From positions 1,736,001 through 1,800,000 of the forward strand of contig NZ_CP070228.1 in the NCBI RefSeq assembly GCF_016904675.1: DNA of 64,000 nt. Reading direction: 5' to 3'. Each line of letters begins with the position of its first letter. The first letter of the stretch is position 1. The notes below the pieces were generated by a model. That model had not been told where the DNA came from, ran no database searches, and saw only the letters and a program-made list of their open reading frames with translations. Below are positions 33,804 to 45,023 of the stretch, piece after piece. The position numbers and the translations under genes are program-made. Source of the stretch: Arcanobacterium phocisimile (GTDB taxonomy: Bacteria; Actinomycetota; Actinomycetes; Actinomycetales; Actinomycetaceae).

Positions 33804-35297
33804 ATGGCTAGCAGTCGGCGGTTGTCCTTTCGGGATGCGTTGTTTGGTTGCGTGGTCTTTAGCGGACTAGCATCTTTTGCACTCATACACACCCAAGAAT
33901 TTCAGCAACTAGGATTTACCTCAACTGCCGGATTCATCGGTGATACTTTCGGCTTCATCCAACACTTCCCCCCGCCCGCACTATGGGCACTGAGTATTAC
34001 TATCGGGATTATCACTGAAATCATCTGTGCTGCCCTCACCTGGTGGATACTTAGCCGAATAAGTTTATCTTTCACGCTACGCTTCACCCTTGCTGTGGTT
34101 CTATCAGCAGTATTTCGCGGCATATTCTTCGCCCCTTACGCTAACACCTTGTCAAGCCTTCAATGGGCTGGGGTAGCAATCTTTTCCATCTACTACTATT
34201 GGAACTATCGGCGAGTATGGCCACTAGCATTAAGCCACGCACTATTTAACGCCATCGCATTTAGACCAAACGACGTCTGGGCCGGAACACTCTTAGGAAC
34301 GCTGAAAACTACCGCCAACGACGTCGTCCTGCCCATCATCATGTGCTGGGCAACCACCTGGCTCATCACACGAATCCTCAACCACACCACAACACGCACA
34401 CCCACAGCACGCACACCCGCGGCACCAAAAACTATACTCTCCGCTCTACGCACAACAATGATTCTTGGAGCAACAACCATCACTGTTGGCGGATTCATTG
34501 CCGGCATCATCCAGCTTTTTTGGCAAAAATCATTGCCCATCTATATTCCTGGAGTCTATTTTTCATTCCTTGAACAAAGCCGGTCACAATGGTTCTGGAG
34601 CACGGTTATCATCGGAGGCCTGCTAGTAGCAGCATGGTATATGCTCTCTCGGAATACGTTTCCTTCACGCCAATCGCTCCCCACCCGGCATAGCTCCTGG
34701 ATAATTTTTGGAGTAATTTTTTCTATCTTCCTCGTGCAAGGAAGCGCTTTTCGTACCTATTTCAGATCCTGGGGAATGGCGACCGGAACCGACTTTCACC
34801 ATTGGTTTGCTAATCTCGATAAATATGGCATAGACACTCTGCTACATACTCCTTCAATATGGGACATCTTCCGCGGCACGTTCAATGGCGGCATGGAAGA
34901 ACTTGCCTATGCGTTAATTTTATTAACCTTGATCTATATTTTCCGCATGCCATCACGCCTATCAATTGCAGTAGTATTCATCTTCCGGGTGATACTACAC
35001 CTGTACTACGGAACACTCGGCATAGTATTATGGCTTTTTCCTGACGCAATCTTCGCAGCCATATACGTCACACGCCAAGGACGCATCCTACCGTTAATCA
35101 TCGCTCACGGACTCTACGACGCAATTCTTGCCATCCTCGAATACATCGCACGCACCGACGCTTTCGGTCATGTTCGCTACAACGCCATCGAGCAGATATG
35201 GACTCCCGTTACTGGATTAGCTGGCATTATCGCCCTCACCCTCGCCTACGTCTGCCTCACCTGTAGGCACGGCAAGGAAACAACAGTAAGCCTATAG
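33804..35297 (+). CDS. Polytopic membrane protein with CPBP-like motifs
   Basis: A 497-residue protein with about 12 hydrophobic segments. The C-terminal half carries MEELAYALILLTLIY, FIFRVILHLYYGTLGIVLW and PLIIAHGLYDAILAIL, matching the EE, FxxxH and HxxxD/N pattern of CPBP (Abi) intramembrane proteases. The N-terminal half has VFRGIFFAPYANTLSSLQW and LALSHALFNAIAF, a second, weaker set of the same motifs without the EE pair, so the protein may be a duplicated CPBP. It starts at ATG 33804 next to a GAGGGGG run. Base use is more AT-rich than nearby genes. Function unknown. Confidence 0.65.
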   Translation: MASSRRLSFRDALFGCVVFSGLASFALIHTQEFQQLGFTSTAGFIGDTFGFIQHFPPPALWALSITIGIITEIICAALTWWILSRISLSFTLRFTLAVVLSAVFRGIFFAPYANTLSSLQWAGVAIFSIYYYWNYRRVWPLALSHALFNAIAFRPNDVWAGTLLGTLKTTANDVVLPIIMCWATTWLITRILNHTTTRTPTARTPAAPKTILSALRTTMILGATTITVGGFIAGIIQLFWQKSLPIYIPGVYFSFLEQSRSQWFWSTVIIGGLLVAAWYMLSRNTFPSRQSLPTRHSSWIIFGVIFSIFLVQGSAFRTYFRSWGMATGTDFHHWFANLDKYGIDTLLHTPSIWDIFRGTFNGGMEELAYALILLTLIYIFRMPSRLSIAVVFIFRVILHLYYGTLGIVLWLFPDAIFAAIYVTRQGRILPLIIAHGLYDAILAILEYIARTDAFGHVRYNAIEQIWTPVTGLAGIIALTLAYVCLTCRHGKETTVSL

Positions 35298-35320
35298 CTC
35301 CCATAGTGCATTGGTTACCA

Positions 35321-35361
35321 AAAGGAGCGAATCTCGGAAAATCTCCGAGGTTCGCTCCTTT
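35321..35361. terminator. Bidirectional terminator between membrane protein gene and groEL
   Basis: An 18-bp stem (AAAGGAGCGAATCTCGGA, one G-T pair) with a short loop sits between two convergent genes and is flanked by A and T runs on the two sides. Confidence 0.8.
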
Positions 35362-35407
35362 GTGTTTGGCCATTATCTGGCCGAAAGAACTAAGCAGTTA
35401 CCGGTTC

Positions 35408-37135
<1,728 letters not shown>

Positions 37136-37197
37136 CTATCACTCTCTAGTCGAGAGTGCCAGTATTGATTCTGGCACTCTCTGGCTGAGAGTGCAAG
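37136..37197 (-). promoter_or_regulatory. Two tandem CIRCE operators of groEL
   Basis: Read on the minus strand, CTTGCACTC-N9-GAGTGCCAG (37171-37197) is followed eight bases later by CTGGCACTC-N9-GAGTGATAG (37136-37162). Both have the nine-base spacer of the HrcA-binding CIRCE element (TTAGCACTC-N9-GAGTGCTAA). The upstream copy has the more complete inner GCACTC/GAGTGC arms. They lie about 105-170 bases before the groEL ATG, so heat-shock control by HrcA is expected. Confidence 0.85.
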
Positions 37198-37240
37198 GTG
37201 ACAGACGTTGGAGAGCTTAACATTACTCTAGTAGAGAAAA

Positions 37241-37283
37241 CTTGAGTGCCCTTAACGCAACTTTGACGGTAAGGGCACTCAAG
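37241..37283 (-). terminator. Terminator of the LytR_C gene
   Basis: A perfect 14-bp stem (CTTGAGTGCCCTTA) with a 15-base loop, followed on the minus strand by TTTTC, lies 15 bases after the LytR_C gene's stop. Confidence 0.8.
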
Positions 37284-37298
37284 TTCAGCCTTTGATTA

Positions 37299-37874
37299 TT
37301 AGCGCAGAACGACGACGATATCGGCAGACAACCCGAGATCGGAACCATCATCAACGGTTGCACCTTCGATATTTTTCGCAATATCTTCTGCTTCCTTGAT
37401 ACTTCCAGCATTTCGATAGTAGACAGTGGTTTCTGTCGGCAGTCCAGCAGTGTAATCGCCAGGTTCAACCGCCGTATACCCTTGCCCGCCTAGCATTTCA
37501 GCAGTTTGACCAGCAGCTCCGTTTACTCCACTGCCATTAAGTACTTGGACACTCACATCTTTGTTCAGTACCGGCTCAGTAGGTTGCGGTGTTGGCTGCC
37601 CTGCTGGGTTTTCTTCAGTTGATTCTGGCGCTACTGGTTGTTCAGCTGGCGCTTGCTGTTCAGTTTGGGAAGTGGCAGGTGGATTTGCGTCGTCCTCAGA
37701 CGCCGAATCACTTGCAGCCCAAAGACCGATCCCCCAGCCAACTAGAGGCGCAATAACAAGCACCGCAACAAGCGCAATAAGCCACGGACTTACTCGACGC
37801 GGTTTTCGATGCGCACCAAGGGTTTGACGTTCTCTCGCTAACCGATCAAATTCGTCTTCAATATATGCATTCAC
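37299..37874 (-). CDS. LytR C-terminal-domain membrane protein
   Basis: A 191-residue single-pass protein. A short basic cytoplasmic part (RERQTLGAHRKPRRVS) precedes one membrane helix (PWLIALVAVLVIAPLVGWGIG), then a Pro/Gln/Glu-rich linker and a LytR_C domain: VQVLNGSGVNGAAGQTAEMLGGQ, YTAVEPGDYTAG, TTVYYRNAG and SADIVVVLR. LytR_C is an actinobacterial cell-envelope domain of unclear role. It probably follows the DUF3263 gene as an operon (gap 44 bases). A second LytR_C protein lies at 57613. Confidence 0.9.
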   Translation of the reverse strand: MNAYIEDEFDRLARERQTLGAHRKPRRVSPWLIALVAVLVIAPLVGWGIGLWAASDSASEDDANPPATSQTEQQAPAEQPVAPESTEENPAGQPTPQPTEPVLNKDVSVQVLNGSGVNGAAGQTAEMLGGQGYTAVEPGDYTAGLPTETTVYYRNAGSIKEAEDIAKNIEGATVDDGSDLGLSADIVVVLR

Positions 37875-37918
37875 GCGTTAGCCTACCTATTTCCCTGTAA
37901 CTTCCCATGACAGCAGAA

Positions 37919-38179
37919 CTACTGTGGAAAGCGTTCTTCAATCCGCGCATCTCGCAACCGACGTAAGCGATCGATAAGTTGCGGGTTCGCTTTCCAGACA
38001 CGTTCATCATCAAGCATACGCGACAAGAGCGCATAATAACGCATGGGAGAGATGTGAAGCTCTTGGCTGATCGCCCGTTCTTTTGTTTTGGCAATCGTCC
38101 ACCACGACTGTTCAACATGAAGAACTTTCTCTTCCATCTCAGTTAGTTGAGCTGATTCATCCTTCTTACCTTGCTCCAT
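37919..38179 (-). CDS. DUF3263 small protein
   Basis: An 86-residue protein that is mostly the DUF3263 domain: [26 protein letters not shown], then [21 protein letters not shown] and [15 protein letters not shown]. The family is common in actinobacteria, has a helix-turn-helix look and is often next to a LytR_C gene, as here. It may be a DNA-binding regulator, but this is not proven. The start ATG 38179 is close to, and divergent from, ung. Confidence 0.9.
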   Translation of the reverse strand: MEQGKKDESAQLTEMEEKVLHVEQSWWTIAKTKERAISQELHISPMRYYALLSRMLDDERVWKANPQLIDRLRRLRDARIEERFPQ

Positions 38180-38245
38180 AGTCAACAGTCTACTCGGTTC
38201 GAGCCCATTGGAACCCATGAGAAGTACCCCATTAAGATGAAGACT

Positions 38246-38917
38246 ATGAGCACACTTGAAACTGTTATGCATCCTTCTTGGGCACACGCGATGGAACCCG
38301 TTGCCGCCCACATCCACCACATGGGAGATTTCCTACGTGAGGAAAACGCGGAACATCGCGGCTATCTTCCCAGTGGATCGAATGTCCTACGAGCTTTCCA
38401 GTATCCTCTCCCTGACGTTCGTGTGCTCATCGTTGGGCAAGATCCCTACCCAACACCTGGCCATCCGGTCGGCTTGTCATTCTCGGTAGAACGCAACGTG
38501 CGTCCACTTCCCCGATCGCTAGTCAATATCTATCGTGAATTGCATGACGACCTCGGAATCACCCCACCGGACCATGGAGACTTATCATCGTGGTGCGAGC
38601 ACGGAATTATGCTGTTAAACCGAGTGTTGACAGTAACACCCGAGCACCCCGGTTCGCACGCGAACCGGGGTTGGGAGACAGTCACCGATCACGCGATTCG
38701 GGTTCTGGCGCAACGTTCCGAACCGCTCGTAGCAATCTTGTGGGGCAAACAAGCGCAGTCCCTAGCACGTCTCATGCCTGACGTCCCGAGCATTACCAGC
38801 CCGCATCCTTCTCCCCTTTCAGCCCATCGAGGATTTTTCGGTTCTCGACCGTTCTCGCGGACGAACGCCTTACTTATCGAGCAAGGTGCCCAGCCAGTGG
38901 ATTGGACACTCACCTAG
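38246..38917 (+). CDS. ung: Uracil-DNA glycosylase, family 1
   Basis: About 223 residues. It removes uracil from DNA to begin base-excision repair. The water-activating motif is [19 protein letters not shown], with [22 protein letters not shown] and the second motif [20 protein letters not shown]. The start is not certain: ATG 38246 ([16 protein letters not shown]) fits the family best; ATG 38237 is three codons earlier. Its TAG stop overlaps the TAG stop of the convergent adhesin gene within one CTAG. Confidence 0.96.
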   Translation: MSTLETVMHPSWAHAMEPVAAHIHHMGDFLREENAEHRGYLPSGSNVLRAFQYPLPDVRVLIVGQDPYPTPGHPVGLSFSVERNVRPLPRSLVNIYRELHDDLGITPPDHGDLSSWCEHGIMLLNRVLTVTPEHPGSHANRGWETVTDHAIRVLAQRSEPLVAILWGKQAQSLARLMPDVPSITSPHPSPLSAHRGFFGSRPFSRTNALLIEQGAQPVDWTLT

Positions 38918-40224
38918 TTTCTTTCTTTGTCATGTAGGACTGAAAAGAAGAAACCTGACGCAAGTAACACTCCCGCAAACGCTGACAGGAGATAAATTTC
39001 GGCGCCTGTTTTAGCTAGCTGTGGCACGGGTGGGGTCTTAGATTCTCCGGAGATCTGTTCGACAACGGCTTGCGGGCTCGGGGGCTCCGGTCCCACAGAC
39101 GGTTGCGGCGTTGACGGAACCTCAGGCACACATTGAGCCGAATCTGCACGCACTGGCTGCCCGGTATCCTGGTCACGCACCGGCTTACCTTCTACATCTC
39201 GGCACACATCTGCCATTCCGAGCCAGTTCACACTCGCTTCGACAGCCATGTGATTCTGGAACTCGCGCACCATCACAAGGCTCTGCCCGTGCTCATCTAC
39301 AGAGATTAACGGCGTAATTAAACTTCCGTGATATCGCGCAACACTCGCACTGGCAACGATACGAGCTGTTCCCTGCTCGCGGGCATTGCGCGCGTCAATA
39401 TACATTTCTTGACCTGGATGAACGTGTGCCGTATCGATTTCAACACCGGAAGCATCGACGAGCATGACACCGTCCGGCACGTCAATCTGGACTTCGGAAA
39501 TCTGGGTGACGACGTCGATCGGCCCAATGAGTTCTCCAGCGACCCCGGTTTCTTGCGGGAGGCGCAGAGATATATCGCTTGCCATATTTTGTTGTTCTAG
39601 ACCGACATTTTGTTCAGACAACAAGTATTCGTAGAGCTTCGTTATCCCCTCAACGTTGTCCTTGTCACGCGAACGCGCAGCGAAATCGGCAAAATCTGGC
39701 TCCACGCCATCGGTTAACCGCCAGATTGCGGACTGGGTTGCAGTAATTGCTTGGGCTACAGACAGCTGCGCAACACCGATATCTGATGCAAGCTCGTCCA
39801 GGTTTCGCGCCGGGTATGAATGCTGAACGATCCACCCGACTTTCCGGCGTACCTGCGGATCGATGCCGAATGCGTTATCTCCGAGGAACCCATCCCAGTC
39901 GGTGACAGCCGTGGGCGATTCACGGTTGATCGACACAGTGATTTCCAAGCAGTATGCGCGATAGCGATCATTATCGTCACCGGAAATAGTGAAAAGCATC
40001 GGGCTGGTATGGAATGTTTGGCGACTGTATCCGTTACGCGCATGACTATCTGCCACTGGCCGGTAGGTCATCGAAAAACCGCGAAGCTGCTGTTCTTGGG
40101 GTTCGATTCGATAGTTCGAGTTAGAGACTTGCTGATCGGCATCGTCCGCGTAGGCACTGCTCGCGGGAATGAGGGCAAAAAGTGACGCAATAGCGAGCGC
40201 CACTATACGTATCACAGTGTTCAT
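38914..40224 (-). CDS. Thioester-domain (TQXA) sortase-anchored adhesin
   Basis: A 436-residue surface protein. A signal peptide ([19 protein letters not shown]) precedes a thioester domain: Cys92 in [11 protein letters not shown] and Gln164 in [15 protein letters not shown] are the pair that forms an internal thioester in TQXA domains, which can bond covalently to host proteins. Residues about 230-330 look like an Ig-like stalk. A Pro-rich stretch ([18 protein letters not shown]) leads to LAKTG at 403-407, a membrane segment and a HDKERN tail. No sortase or pilin gene is adjacent. Upstream lie two DnaA boxes. Confidence 0.9.
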   Translation of the reverse strand: MNTVIRIVALAIASLFALIPASSAYADDADQQVSNSNYRIEPQEQQLRGFSMTYRPVADSHARNGYSRQTFHTSPMLFTISGDDNDRYRAYCLEITVSINRESPTAVTDWDGFLGDNAFGIDPQVRRKVGWIVQHSYPARNLDELASDIGVAQLSVAQAITATQSAIWRLTDGVEPDFADFAARSRDKDNVEGITKLYEYLLSEQNVGLEQQNMASDISLRLPQETGVAGELIGPIDVVTQISEVQIDVPDGVMLVDASGVEIDTAHVHPGQEMYIDARNAREQGTARIVASASVARYHGSLITPLISVDEHGQSLVMVREFQNHMAVEASVNWLGMADVCRDVEGKPVRDQDTGQPVRADSAQCVPEVPSTPQPSVGPEPPSPQAVVEQISGESKTPPVPQLAKTGAEIYLLSAFAGVLLASGFFFSVLHDKERN

Positions 40225-40295
40225 ATAAGGTCCTTATTTTGGGAATATGCTTTCACCAAAAAAGACTAAACACTATCACGAATCACCAAATATTC

Positions 40296-40322
40296 TTATC
40301 CACACCAAGCAGATTATCCACA
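40296..40322 (+). other. Two exact DnaA boxes
   Basis: TTATCCACA occurs at 40296-40304 and 40314-40322, same strand, 18 bases apart, in the intergenic region upstream of the adhesin gene. The rest of this 264-base gap holds the kbl terminator and no gene I accept. Confidence 0.6.
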
Positions 40323-40391
40323 CTGGGGCAGAACTAGTGCTTCACACCCCGGCTTCCCACTCCACGCACAGAGCACACGCACATAAAGCGA

Positions 40392-40417
40392 GGCGGGTAC
40401 ACACAAGTGCACCCGCC
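40392..40417 (-). terminator. Terminator of the tdh-kbl operon
   Basis: An 11-bp stem (GGCGGGTGCAC/GTGTACCCGCC on the minus strand, one G-T pair) with a four-base loop is followed by TCGCTTTAT, about 70 bases after the kbl stop. Confidence 0.65.
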
Positions 40418-40488
40418 CGCTCAACGATCGTCACCGCCAGCATATTGCTAGCCGCAACACTGCTATCAGTTCTGCATTAGACATCAAC

Positions 40489-41682
40489 CTATTTGACGAC
40501 ATCCTCACGCGCCTGAATAAAGGCCGCAACCGCCGCCCGAATATCCTCTTCCGAATGCGCAGCCGAAAGCTGAACACGAATACGCGCCTTACCCAACGGA
40601 ACCACCGGATAAGAGAACGCCGTAACATACACACCCAACTCACCCAGGCGAGCCGCAATATCGCCCGCAAGCCGAGCGCCGTCGTCGCCAGGGAACATCA
40701 CTGCAATAATCGCATGCGAACCAGGCAACAACTCAAAACCAGCCTCCGACATCAACGAACGGAACAGCGTCGCATTATCGGCAACCTTCTGACGCAAGTC
40801 ATCGCCCTCACGCGCAATATCAAGCGCCTTCAACGATCCCACAACCAGCGAAGGAGCCACCGCATTAGAGAACAAATACGGCCGAGCCCGCTGCTTAAGC
40901 AACGCAATCAACTCTGCCGGTCCAGCAATATAGCCACCCGAAGCACCGCCCAGCGCCTTGCCCAAGGTACCACTCAAAATATCTACCCGATCAGCAACCC
41001 CAAACTGTGACGGCGTACCCGAGCCGTGCTCCCCCACAATACCCGTCGCATGGGAATCGTCAACCATCACCATGGCGTTAAACTCTTCTGCCAAATCGCA
41101 AATCTCTGGCAACTTAGCGTAGTAACCATCCATCGAGAACACACCGTCAGTAACAATCAAAATCCGACCCACACCCTGTGCCCGAGCAGCCTCCAGCTGC
41201 TCACGCAACTGTGCCATATCAGAATTCTTGTACCGGAAACGCTGAGCCTTACTTAAACGTACCCCGTCGATAATCGACGCATGGTTAAGCTCATCGGAAA
41301 CAACCGCGTCGTCCTTACTCAACAAAACCTCAAAAATACCACCGTTGGCATCAAACGCCGACGGGAACAAAATCGCATCTTCCATCCCCACATAGTCAGC
41401 GATCTTGCGCTCCAACTGACGATGAATATCCTGTGTACCACAAATGAAACGCACCGAGGCCGTACCATAACCATAATTATCCAAGCCCTCGCGAGCCGCC
41501 TGGATAATCTCTGGATTATCCGCCAAACCCAAATAGTTATTCGCACAGAAGTTCAACAACTCCCCTGCCGCGGTACGAATATGTGCCGATTGCGGAGACA
41601 GAATCTCGCGTTCAGTCTTGAACAGGCCAGCTGCCCGGATCTCGTCGAGCGTGTTCGCTAATTCTTCCCGAATACTAAACAT
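40489..41682 (-). CDS. kbl: 2-amino-3-ketobutyrate CoA ligase
   Basis: A 397-residue PLP-dependent enzyme that splits 2-amino-3-oxobutyrate with CoA into glycine and acetyl-CoA, the second step of threonine breakdown. Motifs are [47 protein letters not shown] and the PLP lysine in [16 protein letters not shown]. Its ATG shares a base with the TGA stop of tdh (TGATG), so the two are coupled and co-expressed. Confidence 0.97.
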   Translation of the reverse strand: MFSIREELANTLDEIRAAGLFKTEREILSPQSAHIRTAAGELLNFCANNYLGLADNPEIIQAAREGLDNYGYGTASVRFICGTQDIHRQLERKIADYVGMEDAILFPSAFDANGGIFEVLLSKDDAVVSDELNHASIIDGVRLSKAQRFRYKNSDMAQLREQLEAARAQGVGRILIVTDGVFSMDGYYAKLPEICDLAEEFNAMVMVDDSHATGIVGEHGSGTPSQFGVADRVDILSGTLGKALGGASGGYIAGPAELIALLKQRARPYLFSNAVAPSLVVGSLKALDIAREGDDLRQKVADNATLFRSLMSEAGFELLPGSHAIIAVMFPGDDGARLAGDIAARLGELGVYVTAFSYPVVPLGKARIRVQLSAAHSEEDIRAAVAAFIQAREDVVK

Positions 41683-42740
41683 CAGTCATTCCATTCCAAA
41701 ATAATCTTGCCTGCACATCCACTGCGTGCAGTTTCAAAAGCTTCTTCCCAATTTTCCGGAGCAAACCGGTGAGTGATGACGCTGCGGATCTGCTCACGGA
41801 ACTTCTCCGATCCAGTCATCAAATATGTAGCACGGAACCAGGTATCAAACATCGCTCGACCATACACACCCTTCAACGTGAGCATGTGGGAAATCAACGA
41901 ATTCCAATCAATCGCATACTGGCGAGCCGGCAAGCCCAACAAAGCAATCTTTGCACCATGAGCACACACGTCAATCATCTGTGACATTGCGATCGGCGCG
42001 CCAGAAATCTCCAGCCCGACGTCGAAACCTTCCGTCATACCCAGAGAAGCAAAATGATCTCGAAGATTATCCCGGGCCGTATTAATTCCCACAACGCCGC
42101 CTATCGCTTTCGCTAATTCAAGGCGATCATCATTGATATCAGTTAACACCACATTACGGGCCCCTGCATGCCTGGCGATAGCTGCGCACATAATTCCAAT
42201 CGGGCCGGCACCAGTGACAAGTACGTCTTCTGCAGTCAACGGGAACTGGAACGCCGTGTGAACTGCATTACCTAGCGGATCGAATAAGGCACCTAATTCC
42301 GGGTCGATTTCGTCGGGCTGAACCCACAGATTCGTCACCGGGACAACCACATAATCAGCGAACGCACCATCACAATCCACACCGATAGACACAGTATTAG
42401 GACACATGTGTCGGTTACCTGCTCGGCAGTTACGGCAGTGGCCACACACCACGTGACCCTCTACTGAAACACGCTGCCCAACATGGAACTGACCCTGCCC
42501 CTCACCTTCAGCAACATCAGGGCCAAGCTCAACAATTTCGCCATAAAACTCGTGTCCGATCGTCTGTCCGGCCTTCACATGAGCGGCCGCAAAATCATCC
42601 CACGATAAAATATGAAGATCCGTACCGCACAAGCCGGCACGCATCACCTTAATTTTTACTTCGCCACGGCCCGGCGTTGGTTCTGGAACATCACGTAAAT
42701 CTAAACCAGGACCTTCGAGAGGTTTAACAAGCGCACGCAT
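41682..42740 (-). CDS. tdh: L-threonine 3-dehydrogenase
   Basis: A 352-residue zinc-dependent, NAD-linked medium-chain dehydrogenase that oxidises threonine to 2-amino-3-oxobutyrate. Catalytic zinc ligands are in [15 protein letters not shown] and [10 protein letters not shown]. The structural zinc site is [15 protein letters not shown]. The coenzyme loop is [17 protein letters not shown]. It is the first gene of a two-gene operon with kbl, which completes the path to glycine and acetyl-CoA. Confidence 0.96.
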   Translation of the reverse strand: MRALVKPLEGPGLDLRDVPEPTPGRGEVKIKVMRAGLCGTDLHILSWDDFAAAHVKAGQTIGHEFYGEIVELGPDVAEGEGQGQFHVGQRVSVEGHVVCGHCRNCRAGNRHMCPNTVSIGVDCDGAFADYVVVPVTNLWVQPDEIDPELGALFDPLGNAVHTAFQFPLTAEDVLVTGAGPIGIMCAAIARHAGARNVVLTDINDDRLELAKAIGGVVGINTARDNLRDHFASLGMTEGFDVGLEISGAPIAMSQMIDVCAHGAKIALLGLPARQYAIDWNSLISHMLTLKGVYGRAMFDTWFRATYLMTGSEKFREQIRSVITHRFAPENWEEAFETARSGCAGKIILEWND

Positions 42741-42799
42741 AGACCATCCTTGGAAAGGGTAGAGAGGGAATCGTTCACTACATACGATAGCTGTTTGTG

Positions 42800-42836
42800 T
42801 TGTCTAACGTAACCTTGGGATCTAGAATCGCTTAAG
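42800..42836 (+). promoter_or_regulatory. Leaderless promoter of trkH
   Basis: TTGTCT (42800-42805), a 17-base spacer and TAGAAT (42823-42828) place the transcription start seven bases later at the GTG start codon itself (42836). No ribosome-binding site precedes the GTG. Confidence 0.6.
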
Positions 42837-44227
42837 TGAACCGTCTCCGAAAGATGCGACCCACCTATATTCTAATATCGGCATTCATCACGACGATGCT
42901 GGTGGGAACATTTCTATTAATGCTCCCGGTCTCTGTGACCGGGCAGCCTCCTTGGCCGTATCCGTTGGAAACACCACCCTACGAGTACGGTCCACAATTC
43001 GAAGGCGGCGCTCCATTTTCCGTCGCATTTTTCACTGCCACGTCGGCAACTGCCGTGACCGGCTTAATAGTCGTCGATACCGCCACCTATTATTCAACAT
43101 TTGGCCAAGCAGTTATTGCTCTGCTTATCCAGATCGGCGGCATGGGCACTATGACCATCGTTGCCCTTGTTGCGATGGTCCTCGCACGACGGCTAGATAT
43201 GCGCACCCGCGAAGTAGCTTCAGCTTCCGTCAGTGGTGTCGAACCAGGCAATGTACGAAAAGTAGTAATCGGCGTCGCTATTTTAACTGCAACAGTCGAA
43301 ACAATACTTGCGACCACATTGCTATTACGTTTTATTTTCTTAGGCCACTCGTTTAAGTCCGCACTTGGCGAAGCCTGGTTCCATTCAATATCCGCATTCA
43401 ACAATGCAGGTTTTGCACTTTCCACCAATTCGTTGATGGACTACGCTACCGACCCATGGATTATCATCCCAATTTCTGCCGGCATTATTATTGGCGGTTT
43501 TGGCTTCCCGGCTTTGCTAGCGCTCTATCGTTGCGGTATGCACTGGTGGCGTTGGCCGATGACGACGCGGCTCGTAGTTGTTGGCACCACCGGATTATTA
43601 CTTACCGGCTGGGTTTTCTTCGCACTCGCCGAATGGACCAACCCGAACACCTTGGGCACTGCCGAGGATTCCGCCGGTAAGATCCTGATGGCGTTTTTCG
43701 CTTCGGTAACTCCGCGCACAGCAGGATTCAATTCGATCGACGTCGGCTCTATGACTGACATTTCCCGCGTGATGACCGATATGCTGATGTTCATCGGCGG
43801 TGGACCAGGTGGCACAGCTGGCGGAGTGAAGATCACGACGGCGTTCGTCATCGGTTTCGTCGTCTGGTCAGAGATGCGCGGTGGTCGCGCAGTCAATATT
43901 TTGGGTCTGCGTCTTCCACGTTCAGCTCAACGCCAAGCGTTAACTGTTATGTCGCTGTCGTCAATTGCAGTGATGACTGGAACGATGATGATCATGGTTC
44001 AAACAACTGCTAACCTCGATCAGGCCCTTTTTGAGTCAGTTTCTGCCTTCTCAACTGTTGGCCTGTCAACTGGTATCACCGCAACTCTGCCCGAAACAAG
44101 CCAAGTGGTGCTGATAATATTAATGATTATTGGACGTCTGGGGCCATTGACGATCGCAACTGCGCTAGCATTGCGAACAAGCCCACTGACCTATGAACTT
44201 CCAAAAGATCGGCCGTTAATCGGCTAA
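42836..44227 (+). CDS. TrkH/KtrB-family potassium uptake protein
   Basis: A 463-residue membrane channel subunit for potassium. Four pore loops can be seen, for example FFTATSATAVTGLIV, FHSISAFNNAGFALSTNSL, FASVTPRTAGFNSIDVGS and FESVSAFSTVGLSTGIT, each with the filter glycine. A GTG start without a Shine-Dalgarno sequence and a matching promoter suggest a leaderless message. The regulatory subunit follows 16 bases downstream. Potassium uptake of this type is driven by the membrane potential or sodium. Confidence 0.95.
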   Translation: MNRLRKMRPTYILISAFITTMLVGTFLLMLPVSVTGQPPWPYPLETPPYEYGPQFEGGAPFSVAFFTATSATAVTGLIVVDTATYYSTFGQAVIALLIQIGGMGTMTIVALVAMVLARRLDMRTREVASASVSGVEPGNVRKVVIGVAILTATVETILATTLLLRFIFLGHSFKSALGEAWFHSISAFNNAGFALSTNSLMDYATDPWIIIPISAGIIIGGFGFPALLALYRCGMHWWRWPMTTRLVVVGTTGLLLTGWVFFALAEWTNPNTLGTAEDSAGKILMAFFASVTPRTAGFNSIDVGSMTDISRVMTDMLMFIGGGPGGTAGGVKITTAFVIGFVVWSEMRGGRAVNILGLRLPRSAQRQALTVMSLSSIAVMTGTMMIMVQTTANLDQALFESVSAFSTVGLSTGITATLPETSQVVLIILMIIGRLGPLTIATALALRTSPLTYELPKDRPLIG

Positions 44228-44243
44228 GGAAAGGATAGATGGT

Positions 44244-44912
44244 ATGCGTTTGCGCCATTCTGCCCACAAACACGATGTCGCAGTGTTCGGCCTAGGCCGA
44301 TTCGGTTCCGCTCTGGCATTGGAGTTGGTTTACGCCGGCTACAGCGTGCTCGGTATTGATAAGTCTCCAGCAGTTGTACAAAGCTTGGCGAATAAGCTTC
44401 CGCATGTGGTCGCAACTGACCCAACGAATGAGGAAACACTTCACGAGTTAGGTATCCAAGATTTTTCTCGCGTCGTGGTAGCAATCGGAAACGATCTTGC
44501 TTCATCTATATTGGTTACGTCAGCATTGTTGAAGATGAATGGCCCAGAAGTGTGGGCCAAGGCCTCTACCCCACAACAAGGTCAAATCCTGGAACAGATG
44601 GGTGTCACTCACATTTTCTATCCAGAATCAGACATGGGACGACGTGCCGCACATATCGTCGCACAGTCATTTAATGATTACGTTGAACTAGGTTACGGGT
44701 ACGCCTTAGTCTCAACCACAGTCAATCAAGAAATGACCGGAAAGCCACTTGCCGAGCTCGGTTTACGCCGTTCGAAGGGTATTTCGGTGATTGCTGTTAA
44801 AGGTCCCAACGACCATTGGATTAATGCCTATGCAGAGACTGTGTTAGAGCCTGGTGATGAGATTTTAGCGGTAGGACCAACAAAGACTATCGCCTCTATC
44901 GTTGCTGAATAG
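44244..44912 (+). CDS. TrkA/KtrA-family potassium uptake regulatory subunit
   Basis: A 222-residue cytoplasmic ring subunit that gates the potassium channel encoded upstream. The RCK-N domain has DVAVFGLGRFGSALALEL, the nucleotide-binding motif, and GIDKSPAVVQSLANKL. The RCK-C domain covers the last 80 residues (MTGKPLAELGLRRSKGISVIAVKG). It binds ATP/ADP or NAD and, in some members, cyclic-di-AMP. A good AGGAAAGG lies upstream of ATG 44244. Confidence 0.95.
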   Translation: MRLRHSAHKHDVAVFGLGRFGSALALELVYAGYSVLGIDKSPAVVQSLANKLPHVVATDPTNEETLHELGIQDFSRVVVAIGNDLASSILVTSALLKMNGPEVWAKASTPQQGQILEQMGVTHIFYPESDMGRRAAHIVAQSFNDYVELGYGYALVSTTVNQEMTGKPLAELGLRRSKGISVIAVKGPNDHWINAYAETVLEPGDEILAVGPTKTIASIVAE

Positions 44913-44959
44913 GCGCTTACTCAATAGACCACAGCTAACTAGGCACACAACCGTTTCAA

Positions 44960-45002
44960 CAGGTGGTGGGTCACGGCTTTCAAAGCCGTGACCCACCACC
45001 TG
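44960..45002. terminator. Perfect bidirectional hairpin between trkA and the symporter gene
   Basis: A perfect 21-bp stem (CAGGTGGTGGGTCACGGCTTT and complement) with one central base separates two convergent genes, followed by TTTAG on the plus strand. It is one of the strongest hairpins in the window. Confidence 0.8.
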
Positions 45003-45023
45003 TTTAGAAGGAATGACCTTCGG

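Noticed and set aside
40247-40480. A 77-codon open frame between the adhesin and kbl, with a hydrophobic end
   Set aside because: It overlaps the kbl terminator and the two DnaA boxes, is rich in His/Thr from biased composition and has no good ribosome-binding site.
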